Below are positions 51,657 through 61,678 of a DNA stretch of 64,000 nucleotides, in pieces. Source of the stretch: Rhizobium sp. Q54 (GTDB lineage Bacteria > Pseudomonadota > Alphaproteobacteria > Rhizobiales > Xanthobacteraceae). The translations under genes and the position numbers were made by a program. The notes beneath the pieces are model-generated. The model was not told where the DNA came from. It saw only the letters and a list, made by a program, of their open reading frames with translations, and did no database searches. Where the stretch lies: assembly GCA_945861895.1 (NCBI GenBank), contig CAMAWF010000007.1:1-64000 (forward strand), given 5' to 3'. The first letter of the stretch is position 1. Every line of letters starts with the position of its first letter.

Positions 51657-53540
51657 GTGAAGCTGACCCGCCGATCCGTTATCCGCAGTGCCGCCGCTGC
51701 GGTTGCCGCACCCGCCCTGAGTGCAATCGGCCCGCTCGCCGCGCCGGCGCGCGCGCAAGGACGCGACTGGAAGCATGGCCTGTCGCTGTTCGGCGACCTG
51801 CGCTATGCGCCCGGCTTCAAGCATTATGACTATGTCAATCCGGCGGCGCCGAAAGGCGGCGTCGCCCGCCAGATCGCGTTCGGCACCTTTGACAATTTCA
51901 ACATGGTTGTCGCCGGCGTGAAGGGAAATCTTGCCGGCGGCACCGATCTCATCAACGACATGCTGATGACGTCGGCCTTGGACGAGGTATCGACCGAATA
52001 CGGGCTGCTCGCCGAAGCGGTGACCCATCCGGCGGATTTCTCCACGGTGACCTACCGGTTGCGCGCCGCTGCCAAGTGGCACGATGGCAAGCCGGTGACG
52101 CCGGAAGACGTCATCTTCTCGATGCAGGTGTTCAAGAAGAACAGTCCGCAACTCGGCGCTTATTACCGCCATGTGGTGAAATTCGAAAAAACCGGCGAAC
52201 GCGAGATAACGTTTACGTTCGATGGTCCCGGCAACCGCGAGCTGCCGCAGATCGTCGGCCAGCTTCCGGTGCTGCCGAAACACTGGTGGGAGGGCGCCGA
52301 TAAATCCGGCAAGCCGCGCGACGTGACGGCGACGACGCTGGAGCCGCCGCTCGGCTGCGGGCCCTACCGTATCAAGGAATTCTCGCCCGGCCGTTCGCTG
52401 GTCTATGAACGCGCGAAGAATTATTGGGCGAAAGACCTCAACGTGAATGTCGGGCGCTACAATTTCGACGAGCTGCGTTACGAATATTTCCGCGACTCCA
52501 CCGTCGCGCTCGAAGCCTTCAAGGCGGACACGGTGGATTGGCGCACCGAGAACAGCGCCAAAAACTGGGCGACCGCCTACGATTTTCCCGCCGTCAAAGA
52601 CAAGCGCGTCGTGCTGGAAGAATTTCCGATTCGTAATTTCGGCGTCATGCAGTCGTTTGCGTTCAACGTCCGGCGCGAAAAACTCTCGGACCCGCGCGTG
52701 CGGCGCGCGTTCAATCTTGGATTCGACTTCGAGGAAATGAACAAGCAGATATTTTTCGGCCAGTACAAGCGCATCGGCAGCTATTTCGAGGGCACTGAGT
52801 TGGCGTCGTCCGGTTTGCCGCAGGGCAAGGAGCTTGAAATTCTGCAAACCGTGCGTGGCAAGGTGCCGCCGGAAGTCTTTACGGCGCCATACATCAATCC
52901 GGTCGGCGGCAATCCGGAGGCTGTGCGCGCCAACCTGCGCGAAGCCACGCGGCTGCTGAAAGAAGCGGGCTACGAGGTTCGCAATCAGAAACTCGTCAAT
53001 GCCAGGAGCGGCGAGCCGTTCACGGCCGAATTCCTGGTGGAAGATCCGGCGTCCGAACGCTTCGTGCTGTTCTATAAGCCTTCGCTCGAACGCCTCGGCA
53101 TCGCCGCCAGCGTGCGCACCGTCGATTCCGCGCAGTATGAAAACCGCTTGCGGCAGTGGGATTTCGACATCGTCGTCGGCTCCTGGGGGCAATCGCTTTC
53201 GCCGGGCAACGAGCAGCGCGGCTTCTGGGGTTCGGCGGCGGCCGATCAGCCCGGCTCGCGCAATCTCGTCGGCATTAAAAATCCGGCGATCGACGCGCTG
53301 ATCGAGCGGGTGATTTTCACCAAGGACCGTGACGAACTTGTCGCCGCCACCAAGGCGCTCGACCGCGTATTGCTGTGGAATCATTACGTCGTGCCGCAAT
53401 GGACCTATGGCAAAGTGCGCTCGGCGCGCTGGGACCGCTTCAGCCGGCCGCCGACGCTGCCGAAATATGGGCTGTCGGCTTGGCCGGCGATCTGGTGGTG
53501 GGACGCGCAAAAGGCGGCCAAGGTGCCGCCGCGGTCGTGA
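51657..53540 (+). CDS. YejA-type extracellular solute-binding protein, first copy
   Basis: A 627-residue periplasmic binding protein of ABC family 5 (peptide type). It begins with a Tat-like leader: LTRRSVIRSAAAAVAAPAL, cleaved near ARA. The body has GLSLFGDLRYAPGFKHYDYVNPAAPKGG, typical of YejA, and KWHDGKPVTPEDVIFSMQVF of the SBP_bac_5 signature. The start is GTG 51657, with GGGAG 8 bases upstream; an ATG at 51630 lacks such a site. It should bind peptides, muropeptides or microcin-C-like compounds for the YejBEF permease. The next gene, a paralogue, starts 2 bp after its stop. Confidence 0.9.
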   Translation: MKLTRRSVIRSAAAAVAAPALSAIGPLAAPARAQGRDWKHGLSLFGDLRYAPGFKHYDYVNPAAPKGGVARQIAFGTFDNFNMVVAGVKGNLAGGTDLINDMLMTSALDEVSTEYGLLAEAVTHPADFSTVTYRLRAAAKWHDGKPVTPEDVIFSMQVFKKNSPQLGAYYRHVVKFEKTGEREITFTFDGPGNRELPQIVGQLPVLPKHWWEGADKSGKPRDVTATTLEPPLGCGPYRIKEFSPGRSLVYERAKNYWAKDLNVNVGRYNFDELRYEYFRDSTVALEAFKADTVDWRTENSAKNWATAYDFPAVKDKRVVLEEFPIRNFGVMQSFAFNVRREKLSDPRVRRAFNLGFDFEEMNKQIFFGQYKRIGSYFEGTELASSGLPQGKELEILQTVRGKVPPEVFTAPYINPVGGNPEAVRANLREATRLLKEAGYEVRNQKLVNARSGEPFTAEFLVEDPASERFVLFYKPSLERLGIAASVRTVDSAQYENRLRQWDFDIVVGSWGQSLSPGNEQRGFWGSAAADQPGSRNLVGIKNPAIDALIERVIFTKDRDELVAATKALDRVLLWNHYVVPQWTYGKVRSARWDRFSRPPTLPKYGLSAWPAIWWWDAQKAAKVPPRS

Positions 53541-53542
53541 GC

Positions 53543-55411
53543 ATGAAACGATTAAGCCGGCGCGACGCTCTTGTTGTCACTGGCGGAGCGCTGGCCGCTG
53601 GCGTTACCGGGCGGTTGGCGACGCCGGTGGTTGCGCAGGACGTCGAACGTCACGGCATTTCCGCCTTCGGCGATCTCAAATATCCCGCCGACTTCACCCA
53701 TTTCAGTTATGTCGACACCAAAGCGCCCAAAGGCGGGACGTTTTCGCAGATCGGACCGAACCGGCAGTACAACCAAAACTTCCTCACTTTCAATTCGCTC
53801 AACGGTTACATCCTTCGCGGCGATGCGGCGCAGGGTATCGAGCGCACATTCGCGACGCTGATGGTGCGCTCGGGCGATGAGCCGGACGCCATGTATGGGC
53901 TGGCCGCGCGCGCGGTGCGGATTTCCGCCGACGGACTGACCTATCGCTTCCAGCTGCGGCCGGAGGCCAAATTTCACGACGGCAGCAAGCTCACCGCCCA
54001 TGACGTTGCTTTCTCGCTCGCGCTTCTGAAGGCGAAGGGGCATCCGATCATCACGCAGCTTTTGCGCGACATGACAGGCGCCGAAGCGGTGGACGACGCA
54101 GCCGTAGTGGTGCGCTTTGCCGAGAAGCGTGGCCGCGACGTGCCGCTGTTCGTTGCCGGTCTGCCGATTTTCTCGCGTGCCTATTACAGCCAGCGGCCGT
54201 TCGAGGAATCGACGTTGGATGTGCCGCTCGGTGGCGGCGCCTACAAGGTCGGGAGATTCGAGGCCGGACGCTACATCGAATACGAGCGGGTGAAGGATTG
54301 GTGGGGCGCCGACCTGCCGGTGTCGCGCGGGCAGAACAATTTCGATTTTCTGCGCTACGAATATTACCGCGACCGCGAAGTCGGGTTCGAAGGCTTCACC
54401 GGCAAAAATTATCTTTTTCGCGAGGAGTTCACCTCGCGCGTATGGGCGACGCGCTATGATTTTCCCGCGATCCGCGACGGCCGTGTCAAACGCGACGTGC
54501 TGGCGGACGACACACCATCCGGCGCGCAGGGCTGGTTCATCAATACGCGGCGGCCGAAGTTCAAGGACCGGCGGCTGCGCGAAGCGCTGATCGACGCCTT
54601 CGACTTCGAATGGACCAACAAGACCATTATGTATGGGTCCTATACACGCACGCATTCGGTGTTCCAGAACTCCAACATGATGGCGAAGGACAGGCCGGGA
54701 CCGGAGGAGCTTGCGCTGCTCGATCCGTTCCGCGGCAAGGTCCCGGACGAAGCGTTTGGCGAGCCTTACGTGCCGCCGGTGAGCGACGGCTCGGGGCAGG
54801 ACCGCAAATTGCTGCGCGATGCCTCGCGCTTGCTGCAAGAGGCCGGCTTTGCGATCAAGGACGGCAAACGCGTGCTGCCGTCGGGCGAGCCGATTACGGT
54901 GGAATTTCTGATCGACGAGCCGACATTCACGCCGCACCATATGCCGTATATCAAAAATCTGGCGACGCTCGGCATCGATGCCACGTTGCGCGTTGTCGAT
55001 CCGGTGCAGTTCCGCGCGCGCGTCGACGATTTCGATTTCGACATCACGGTGCAACGCTTCAGCTTTTCGGAAACGCCGGGCGACGGACTGCGCAGCTATC
55101 TCTCCTCGCAATCCGCGGCGACCAAGGGCTCGCAGAATCTCGCCGGCATCGCCGATCCGGCGATCGATGCGCTGGTGGAAAAAATCATCGCGGCTGACAC
55201 CCGTCCCGCGCTGGTGACCGCCTGCCGCGCGCTCGACCGCGTCATCCGCGCCGGGCGCTACTGGGTGCCGCACTGGTACAAAGCGTCGCACTGGATCGCC
55301 TATTGGGATAGTTTTGGCTGGCCGCCGGCAAAGCCGCGTTATTTCCGCGGCATCCCGGAAACCTGGTGGTACGACCGCGACAAGGCGGCAAAAATCGATC
55401 GGCCGGGGTAA
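53543..55411 (+). CDS. YejA-type extracellular solute-binding protein, second copy
   Basis: A 622-residue paralogue of the preceding protein. MKRLSRRDALVVTGGALAAGV is a twin-arginine-type leader ending near VAQ. The body repeats the pattern (HGISAFGDLKYPADFTHFSYVDTKAPKGG, FHDGSKLTAHDVAFSLALLK), with sequence clearly diverged from the first copy, so it probably binds a different but related ligand. It shares the same transcript: ATG 53543 follows the first copy's TGA by 2 bp, and yejB follows after 9 bp. A longer frame back to 53375 runs through the first copy and is not real. Confidence 0.9.
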   Translation: MKRLSRRDALVVTGGALAAGVTGRLATPVVAQDVERHGISAFGDLKYPADFTHFSYVDTKAPKGGTFSQIGPNRQYNQNFLTFNSLNGYILRGDAAQGIERTFATLMVRSGDEPDAMYGLAARAVRISADGLTYRFQLRPEAKFHDGSKLTAHDVAFSLALLKAKGHPIITQLLRDMTGAEAVDDAAVVVRFAEKRGRDVPLFVAGLPIFSRAYYSQRPFEESTLDVPLGGGAYKVGRFEAGRYIEYERVKDWWGADLPVSRGQNNFDFLRYEYYRDREVGFEGFTGKNYLFREEFTSRVWATRYDFPAIRDGRVKRDVLADDTPSGAQGWFINTRRPKFKDRRLREALIDAFDFEWTNKTIMYGSYTRTHSVFQNSNMMAKDRPGPEELALLDPFRGKVPDEAFGEPYVPPVSDGSGQDRKLLRDASRLLQEAGFAIKDGKRVLPSGEPITVEFLIDEPTFTPHHMPYIKNLATLGIDATLRVVDPVQFRARVDDFDFDITVQRFSFSETPGDGLRSYLSSQSAATKGSQNLAGIADPAIDALVEKIIAADTRPALVTACRALDRVIRAGRYWVPHWYKASHWIAYWDSFGWPPAKPRYFRGIPETWWYDRDKAAKIDRPG

Positions 55412-55420
55412 GCTCGCCGC

Positions 55421-56536
55421 ATGACCGCCTACATCATTCGCCGCATCCTGTTCATGATCCCGACGCTGTTCGGCATCATGTTCGTGTCGTTCGTCGTGGT
55501 GCAGTTCGCCCCCGGCGGGCCGGTCGAGCGCGTGATCGCGCAGCTCACCGGTTCCGATACCGGCGCCACCTCGCGCATCTCCGGCTCTCCGAGCGGCGAT
55601 TTCGGCGCGCGCGGGCAGGTGCAGGGCGGCTCGCAGATCGACGCCGGCAACTCGAAATATCGCGGCGCGCAGGGGCTCGATCCGGAATTCATCAAGAGCC
55701 TGGAAAAGCAGTTCGGCTTCGACAAGCCGGCGCACGAGCGTTTTTTCCTGATGGTCTGGAATTTTTCCCGCTTCGATTTCGGCAAGAGCTATTTTCGCGA
55801 TGTCAGCGTATTGCAGCTGATCAAGGAGAAGCTGCCGGTGTCGATGTCGCTCGGTATCTGGATGACGCTGCTCACCTATCTGATCTCGATTCCGCTCGGC
55901 ATCCGCAAGGCGATCGAGGACGGCTCGCGCTTCGACGTGTGGACGTCCGGCGTCATCATCGTCGCCTACGCAATCCCCGGATTTCTGTTCGCGATCCTGC
56001 TCATCATTCTGTTCGCGGGCGGCTCGTTTTTCGACTTTTTTCCGCTGCGCGGGCTGACCTCGGAGAATTGGGCGATGCTGCCGTGGTGGCAGAAGATCGC
56101 CGACTATTTCTGGCATCTGACGCTGCCGATCCTGTCGATGGCGCTGTCGGCCTTCGCCACCATGACGCTGCTGACGAAAAATTCCTTCCTCGACGAAATC
56201 CGCAAGCAATACGTTCTCACCGCGCGCGCCAAAGGCTGCACGCAAAATCAGGTGCTCTACGGACACGTGTTCCGCAACGCCATGCTGATCGTCATTGCCG
56301 GATTTCCCGGCGCGTTTGTGCATGCCTTTTTCACCGGCGCGCTGCTGATCGAGACCATTTTTTCGCTCGACGGGCTCGGCCTGCTGGGTTTCGAGAGCGT
56401 GCTCAATCGCGATTATCCGGTGGTGTTCGCCACGCTGTTTATTTTCTCGCTCATCGGTCTTGTGGTGAACTTGATTTCCGATCTGACCTACACTTGGATC
56501 GATCCGCGCATCGATTTCGAAACGCGGGAGGTGTGA
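55421..56536 (+). CDS. yejB: ABC transporter permease YejB
   Basis: A 371-residue inner-membrane permease. [20 protein letters not shown] with [15 protein letters not shown] is the YejB hallmark. About six helices follow, with the binding-protein-dependent EAA loop [21 protein letters not shown] facing the ATPase. A long non-membrane insert lies between residues 45 and 130, as in E. coli YejB. Together with yejE and yejF it forms the channel for oligopeptide-like ligands. Its stop is directly followed by the GTG of yejE. Confidence 0.93.
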   Translation: MTAYIIRRILFMIPTLFGIMFVSFVVVQFAPGGPVERVIAQLTGSDTGATSRISGSPSGDFGARGQVQGGSQIDAGNSKYRGAQGLDPEFIKSLEKQFGFDKPAHERFFLMVWNFSRFDFGKSYFRDVSVLQLIKEKLPVSMSLGIWMTLLTYLISIPLGIRKAIEDGSRFDVWTSGVIIVAYAIPGFLFAILLIILFAGGSFFDFFPLRGLTSENWAMLPWWQKIADYFWHLTLPILSMALSAFATMTLLTKNSFLDEIRKQYVLTARAKGCTQNQVLYGHVFRNAMLIVIAGFPGAFVHAFFTGALLIETIFSLDGLGLLGFESVLNRDYPVVFATLFIFSLIGLVVNLISDLTYTWIDPRIDFETREV

Positions 56537-57700
56537 GTGGAGGCCCGCGCCGGCATCGAGCTGTCCGACGCGAACGTGACGCGGCCGCGCGAGCGGCGGC
56601 GCATCGGCCTTTCCCCGATCAACAAGCGGCGGTGGGAGAATTTCAAGGCCAACCGGCGCGGCTATTGGGCGTTCTGGGTATTCCTGGTGCTGTTCATCGG
56701 CACGCTGTTTGCCGAGTTCATCGCCAACGACAAGCCGTTCCTGATAAAATACGAAAACAGGCTCTACTTCCCCGCCGTCATCACCTATTCGGAGACCACC
56801 TTCGGCGGCGACTTCGAGACCGCCGCGGACTATCGCGATCCATTTTTGCAAAAACTGATCGCGGAGAAAGGCGGCAGCATGATCTGGCCGCCGATCCGCT
56901 ATTCCTATTCGACGCATAATCTCGATTTGCCGACGCCGGCGCCGTCGAAGCCGACTTGGATGCTGACGGAAAAAGAATGCCAGCCGGTGCTGGAGCGCAA
57001 GGGCCTCAAAAGCTGCGGCGATTTGGAATATAATTGGCTCGGCACCGACGATCAGGGTCGCGATGTCGTCGCGCGGCTGATCTATGGCTTTCGAATATCG
57101 GTGTTGTTCGGGCTGATCCTGACGCTGATATCGTCGGTGATCGGCGTTGCGGCGGGCGCAGTGCAGGGCTATTTCGGCGGCTGGGTCGATTTGTTGTTCC
57201 AGCGCTTCATCGAAATCTGGACGTCGATCCCTTCGCTTTATCTGTTGCTGATCATTTCATCGGTGCTGGTGCCCGGTTTTTTTGTGCTGCTTGGAATCCT
57301 GTTGCTGTTCTCGTGGGTATCGCTGGTCGGGCTGGTGCGCGCGGAATTCCTGCGCGGACGCAATTTTGAATACATCCAGGCGGCGCGCGCGCTCGGCGTC
57401 TCCAACGCCGTCATCATGTTCCGGCATCTGCTGCCCAACGCCATGGTGGCCACCATGACGTTCCTGCCGTTCATTCTGTCGTCGTCTGTGATGACGCTGA
57501 CCGCGCTCGACTTCCTCGGCTTCGGCCTGCCGCCCGGCTCGCCTTCGCTCGGCGAAATGCTGTCGCAGGGCAAGGCCAATGTGCAGGCGCCGTGGCTCGG
57601 CCTCTCCGGCTTTGTCGCCGTCGCATTGATGCTTTCGCTGCTGATCTTCATCGGCGAGGCGGTGCGCGACGCCTTCGATCCGAGGAAGACGTTCAGGTGA
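56537..57700 (+). CDS. yejE: ABC transporter permease YejE
   Basis: A 387-residue permease. LSPINKRRWENFKANRRGYWAFWVF is the N-terminal helix region of YejE, and a periplasmic part of about 110 residues includes the TTFGGDFETAADYRDPF string. The EAA loop is EYIQAARALGVSNAVIMFRHLLPN. The GTG start directly after the yejB stop codon gives translational coupling. Partner of yejB in the membrane channel. Confidence 0.93.
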   Translation: MEARAGIELSDANVTRPRERRRIGLSPINKRRWENFKANRRGYWAFWVFLVLFIGTLFAEFIANDKPFLIKYENRLYFPAVITYSETTFGGDFETAADYRDPFLQKLIAEKGGSMIWPPIRYSYSTHNLDLPTPAPSKPTWMLTEKECQPVLERKGLKSCGDLEYNWLGTDDQGRDVVARLIYGFRISVLFGLILTLISSVIGVAAGAVQGYFGGWVDLLFQRFIEIWTSIPSLYLLLIISSVLVPGFFVLLGILLLFSWVSLVGLVRAEFLRGRNFEYIQAARALGVSNAVIMFRHLLPNAMVATMTFLPFILSSSVMTLTALDFLGFGLPPGSPSLGEMLSQGKANVQAPWLGLSGFVAVALMLSLLIFIGEAVRDAFDPRKTFR

Positions 57701-57704
57701 GAAT

Positions 57705-59342
57705 GTGAACACGCCCGCCGAACAGCTGCTCTCTATCCGCGATCTCTCGGTCGCCTTTGGCGTCGGCGCGCGCGAGGTGCTGGCCGTCGACCGCATTTCC
57801 TTCGACATCGCCAAGGGCGAAACGGTGGCGCTGGTCGGTGAATCCGGATCGGGTAAATCGGTCACCGCATTGTCGGTGATGAAGCTGCTGCCTTACCCGT
57901 CGGCGCATCATCCCTCCGGCAAGGTCCGCTTCAAGGGCCAGGAGTTGCTGCATCTGTCGGAGCATGAAATCCGCCGCGTGCGCGGCAACGACATCACCAT
58001 CATCTTCCAGGAGCCGATGACCTCGCTCAATCCGCTGCACACCATCGAAAAGCAAATTGGTGAAATCCTGCTGCTGCACGCCGGCCTCAGCGGCGCCGCG
58101 GCGCGTGCGCGCATCGTCGAATTGCTCGGCCAGGTCGGCATCCCCGATCCGCAAGGACGGCTCGAAAGCTATCCGCACCAGCTCTCCGGCGGCCAGCGCC
58201 AGCGGGTGATGATCGCGATGGCGCTGGCGAACGAGCCGGACCTGCTGATCGCCGACGAGCCGACCACCGCGCTCGACGTCACCGTGCAGGCGCAAATTCT
58301 CAAATTGCTGAAAGACATCCAGACACGGCTCGGCATGTCTATGCTGTTCATCACCCACGATCTCGGCATCGTGCGCAAGCTCGCCGACAAAGTCTGCGTC
58401 ATGAGCCAGGGCAAGATCGTCGAGCAGGGCGAGGTCGAGCGCGTGTTCACGGCGCCGGAGCATCCCTATACGCGCGCGCTGCTGGCGGCGGAGCCGAAGC
58501 CGGATCCCGCCCCGCCGATGCCGGATGCGCCGGTCGTGGTCGAGACCAGGGATTTGAAAGTCTGGTTCCCGGTCAAGCGCGGCGTGTTGCGCAAGACCGT
58601 CGGCCACATCAAGGCGGTGGACGGCGTGAGCATTGCGGTGCGCAAGGGCGAGACGCTCGGCGTGGTCGGCGAGTCCGGCTCCGGCAAGACCACGCTTGGG
58701 CTTGCGATCCTGCGGCTGATTTCGTCGCAGGGCCCGGTGCTGTTCATGGGCCACGAGTTGCAGGGCTTGAAGTTCAAGCAGATGCGGCCGCACCGCCGCA
58801 ACATGCAGATCGTGTTCCAGGACCCATATGGTTCGCTTTCGCCGCGCATGTCGGTCGCCGACATCATCGAGGAAGGGCTGAAAGTGCAGCACCCGGATAT
58901 GTCCGAAAGCCTGCGCGACGAGCGCGTCGTGCGTGCGCTCCGCGATGTCGGGCTCGATCCGCAGACGCGCTTTCGCTATCCGCACGAATTCTCCGGCGGC
59001 CAGCGGCAGCGCATTGCGCTGGCCCGTGCCGTCGTGCTGGAGCCGACATTCGTGGTGCTCGACGAGCCGACCAGCGCGCTCGACATGCTCATCCAAGCGC
59101 AGATGGTCGACCTGCTGCGCGACCTGCAAAAGCGGCGCAATCTGACCTACATGTTCATCTCGCACGACCTGCGGGTGGTCGCGGCGCTGGCGAGCCGGCT
59201 GGTGGTGATGCGCAACGGCAAGGTGGTGGAGACGGGTGCGGCCGCCGATTTATTCAAAAATCCAAAAAGCGCTTACACGCGCGCGCTGTTTTCCGCCGCC
59301 TTCGATCTCGAGATCGCGCCCGAAGGCGTGGTGGCGCAATAA
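57705..59342 (+). CDS. yejF: ABC transporter ATP-binding protein YejF (two nucleotide-binding domains)
   Basis: A 545-residue tandem ATPase. Each half has a Walker A (GESGSGKS), signature ([28 protein letters not shown]) and Walker B ([24 protein letters not shown]). The layout of one chain with two domains is that of YejF and fits the one yejB + one yejE permease. It starts at GTG 57705, 4 bp after the yejE stop. Its ATPase activity drives import of the ligand captured by the two YejA-type proteins. It ends the operon, converging with the NlpC/P60 gene. Confidence 0.95.
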   Translation: MNTPAEQLLSIRDLSVAFGVGAREVLAVDRISFDIAKGETVALVGESGSGKSVTALSVMKLLPYPSAHHPSGKVRFKGQELLHLSEHEIRRVRGNDITIIFQEPMTSLNPLHTIEKQIGEILLLHAGLSGAAARARIVELLGQVGIPDPQGRLESYPHQLSGGQRQRVMIAMALANEPDLLIADEPTTALDVTVQAQILKLLKDIQTRLGMSMLFITHDLGIVRKLADKVCVMSQGKIVEQGEVERVFTAPEHPYTRALLAAEPKPDPAPPMPDAPVVVETRDLKVWFPVKRGVLRKTVGHIKAVDGVSIAVRKGETLGVVGESGSGKTTLGLAILRLISSQGPVLFMGHELQGLKFKQMRPHRRNMQIVFQDPYGSLSPRMSVADIIEEGLKVQHPDMSESLRDERVVRALRDVGLDPQTRFRYPHEFSGGQRQRIALARAVVLEPTFVVLDEPTSALDMLIQAQMVDLLRDLQKRRNLTYMFISHDLRVVAALASRLVVMRNGKVVETGAAADLFKNPKSAYTRALFSAAFDLEIAPEGVVAQ

Positions 59343-59360
59343 TTTTCTGCTTCGGCGTTT

Positions 59361-60212
59361 TTACGGCATCCGCCTTACGCTGGTCACTTCGCTGCCGGCG
59401 GCGTGGATGCGGGCAACCGCTTGCGCGACCGGCTCGATCGCCACCGCCATGTGATGTGCGTTGGCGTGGATCAAAGTTTCCTCGTCGCGCGCAATGGCGA
59501 CGTGGCCTTTCCAGAAAATGAGATCGCCGCGCCGCAGGTTGGCGAGCATCACCGGCCATCCGTGCGTGGTTTCCTGCCGGTAGCTGTCGCGCGCGCAGGC
59601 AATTCCCGCGGCGTGCAGCGCGACCTGCACCAGTCCGGAGCAATCGAGGCCGAGACTAGTCTTGCCGCCCCACAAATAAGGCGTGCCGGAAAACCGCTCG
59701 GCGACGGCGACGAAATCCGGCTCCTTCGCGGTGAGTGGCGCGAGATGGTTTGCCGGCAGATGCAGCCCCGCCGCCGTGACGGCAAAAGGCGGCTGCTGGC
59801 GCGCGATGGCGACGCGCGCGCCAAGCGGCAGTGCGACAAAGGGCGGCAGTTTTATATCCGGGCCGGGGAAACCGAGCGTGCGCGGCACCACAATCTTGTG
59901 CGTCGGCGCGGCGCCCGGGCGCACCAGCGCCGCGGCCGGCAGATAACCGACATAGCCGTCGGTCTCCAGCTGGCCCCAGGCCCAGCCTTCTTCGTCCATA
60001 TCGTAGACCATGACGCGCTCGCCGTAGAGCGCTTCGGTGTCGAGCGCTCCGTCATGTGCGGGCGTGCGGCGCAGCGGCGCCTGGCCGTGGATGACCTCGT
60101 AGACCGTGCCGTCGGCGAAGCGCGCCGCTTCGACCTGACCTTGCAGATGCCTGGCCGCAAGATCGCGGCGGTATGGATTGAGCCGTGGGTCGAGTGCGTT
60201 CATCGGGATCAT
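59361..60212 (-). CDS. NlpC/P60 (C40) peptidase with SH3 domains, no leader
   Basis: A 283-residue protein. The N-terminal half has two SH3-like units (YEVIHGQAPLRRTP, GWAWGQLETDGYVGYLP), and the C-terminal half is an NlpC/P60 domain with Cys191 in LDCSGLVQ and the His of WKGHVAIAR. It has no signal peptide, like YkfC of Bacillus, which trims L-Ala-D-Glu peptides recycled from peptidoglycan in the cytoplasm. It lies 6 bp after the leucyl aminopeptidase gene on the minus strand and faces the Yej importer, so muropeptide recycling is a reasonable inference. The start may be 60212 or 60203. Confidence 0.9.
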   Translation of the reverse strand: MIPMNALDPRLNPYRRDLAARHLQGQVEAARFADGTVYEVIHGQAPLRRTPAHDGALDTEALYGERVMVYDMDEEGWAWGQLETDGYVGYLPAAALVRPGAAPTHKIVVPRTLGFPGPDIKLPPFVALPLGARVAIARQQPPFAVTAAGLHLPANHLAPLTAKEPDFVAVAERFSGTPYLWGGKTSLGLDCSGLVQVALHAAGIACARDSYRQETTHGWPVMLANLRRGDLIFWKGHVAIARDEETLIHANAHHMAVAIEPVAQAVARIHAAGSEVTSVRRMP

Positions 60213-60218
60213 GCGCAG

Positions 60219-61601
60219 CTAGCCGTAACGTGCGGCGAGCAGCGCATAGAGCGCGCGCGCCGCCTGGCATTCGCCGCCCTCCGGCCGGCCGGATTTTGCC
60301 GCCGGCGTCCAGGCGAAGATATCGAGATGCAGCCAGGCTTTTGTGCGCGCGACGAAACGGCGCAAGAACAGCGCGGCGGTAATCGCGCCGGCGAAACCTC
60401 CGGCGGTGACGTTGTTGACGTCGGCAACTTTCGAATCGAGCAGTTCGTCGTAGGGCCGCCACAGTGGCATCCGCCAGAGTGGATCGTATTCGGCGCTTGC
60501 GCAGCGCGCGACTTCGCCGGCCAGCGCGTCGTCGTCGGTGAAAAATGGCGGCACATCCGGCCCGAGCGCAACGCGCGCCGCGCCGGTCAGCGTCGCCATG
60601 TCGACGATGAGTTCCGGCGCCTCTTCGTCGGCCAGCGTCAAAGCATCGGCAAGAACCAGGCGGCCTTCCGCGTCGGTGTTGCCGATCTCGACCGTGATGC
60701 CTTTGCGCGAGCGGTAAATATCGCGCGGCCGGAAGGCCGAGCCGGAAATCGCGTTCTCCACCGCCGGGATCAGCACGCGCAGTCTTATTTTGAGCGCGCG
60801 CGACATCAGCATATGCGCGAGCGCCAGCACGGTCGCAGCTCCGCCCATATCCTTTTTCATGTTGAGCATTCCGCTCTCGTTCTTGATGTCGAGGCCGCCG
60901 GTGTCGAAGCACACGCCCTTGCCCACCAGCGTGATCTTGGGATGGCGCGCATCGCCCCAGGTCATGTCGATCAACCGCGGCGCGCGCGGGGAGGCATTGC
61001 CGACCGCATGGATGAGCGGAAAGTTCTTGGCGAGATCGCCGCCATCGGTGGTGACGACTTTTGCGCCGTGCTTCTGCGCCAGCGCGCGCACGGCGTTTTC
61101 GAGTTCGGCCGGACCCATGTCGTTCGACGGAGTATTGATGAGATCGCGCGCGAGCGTGACGCCTTCGACGATGCGCGACAGCTCATCGCCGTCAACGCCC
61201 TCGGGCAGCGCCAGGCGCGCCGCGCGATCCTGCCCCTTGCGGTAGCGGGTGAATTGATAGGCGCCCAATGCAAACGCCAGCGCGCCGAGCCGTGCATCGT
61301 GCGGCGCATTGGCGAAGCGATAGCTGCCGGGCGGCAGCAGGCCGGACAGGCGTCCGGGCAGGAACAGGTCCTTCACCGGATCACCGGCAGCCTCGATGCC
61401 GAACAGCACACCGGCAAGTCCGCCGTCGGGCCCCGGCAACGGCAAATACAGGCCACGTTTGGCTTCGAATCCCGCGGCCTGCGCGAATGCGCGCGCCCGT
61501 GCGTCGAGTTTGCCGATGACGGCATCGTATGTGTCCGCAGCCACGAACCAGATCGGGATCGTCTCCGCCTTGCCGCCATCCGCAATGAAAAGGGGATGCA
61601 T
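60219..61601 (-). CDS. Leucyl aminopeptidase family (M17) protein
   Basis: A 460-residue M17 metallo-aminopeptidase. The two-metal site shows as VGKGVCFDTGGLDIK and the family signature NTDAEGRLVLADAL. It would remove N-terminal residues from peptides in the cytoplasm and has no leader. A GTG at 61607 and the ATG at 61601 are both open; GGAG sits 6 bases before the ATG, so I use that. With the NlpC/P60 gene 6 bp downstream it makes a compact two-gene unit that degrades peptides imported by the Yej system (inference). Confidence 0.93.
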   Translation of the reverse strand: MHPLFIADGGKAETIPIWFVAADTYDAVIGKLDARARAFAQAAGFEAKRGLYLPLPGPDGGLAGVLFGIEAAGDPVKDLFLPGRLSGLLPPGSYRFANAPHDARLGALAFALGAYQFTRYRKGQDRAARLALPEGVDGDELSRIVEGVTLARDLINTPSNDMGPAELENAVRALAQKHGAKVVTTDGGDLAKNFPLIHAVGNASPRAPRLIDMTWGDARHPKITLVGKGVCFDTGGLDIKNESGMLNMKKDMGGAATVLALAHMLMSRALKIRLRVLIPAVENAISGSAFRPRDIYRSRKGITVEIGNTDAEGRLVLADALTLADEEAPELIVDMATLTGAARVALGPDVPPFFTDDDALAGEVARCASAEYDPLWRMPLWRPYDELLDSKVADVNNVTAGGFAGAITAALFLRRFVARTKAWLHLDIFAWTPAAKSGRPEGGECQAARALYALLAARYG

Positions 61602-61637
61602 GTTCACTCCGCGCCGCCGAAGCGGGCATTTTACAAG

Positions 61638-61652
61638 TTAACCACTCGTTAG
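61638..61652 (+). promoter_or_regulatory. CtrA-like binding site candidate
   Basis: TTAA-ccactcg-TTAG matches the CtrA pattern TTAA-N7-TTAA with one mismatch and lies 27 bp before the TPR lipoprotein ATG. CtrA is the cell-cycle regulator of alphaproteobacteria. The match is short and could be chance. Confidence 0.3.
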
Positions 61653-61678
61653 GGTTAACGTTTTATTGCTGGGCGACC

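Noticed and set aside
53552-56917. A very long minus-strand open frame (1121 codons) opposite the Yej genes.
   Set aside because: It is the antisense shadow of well-supported ABC genes in high-GC DNA; its translation is rich in Arg, Ala and His and has no recognisable domain.
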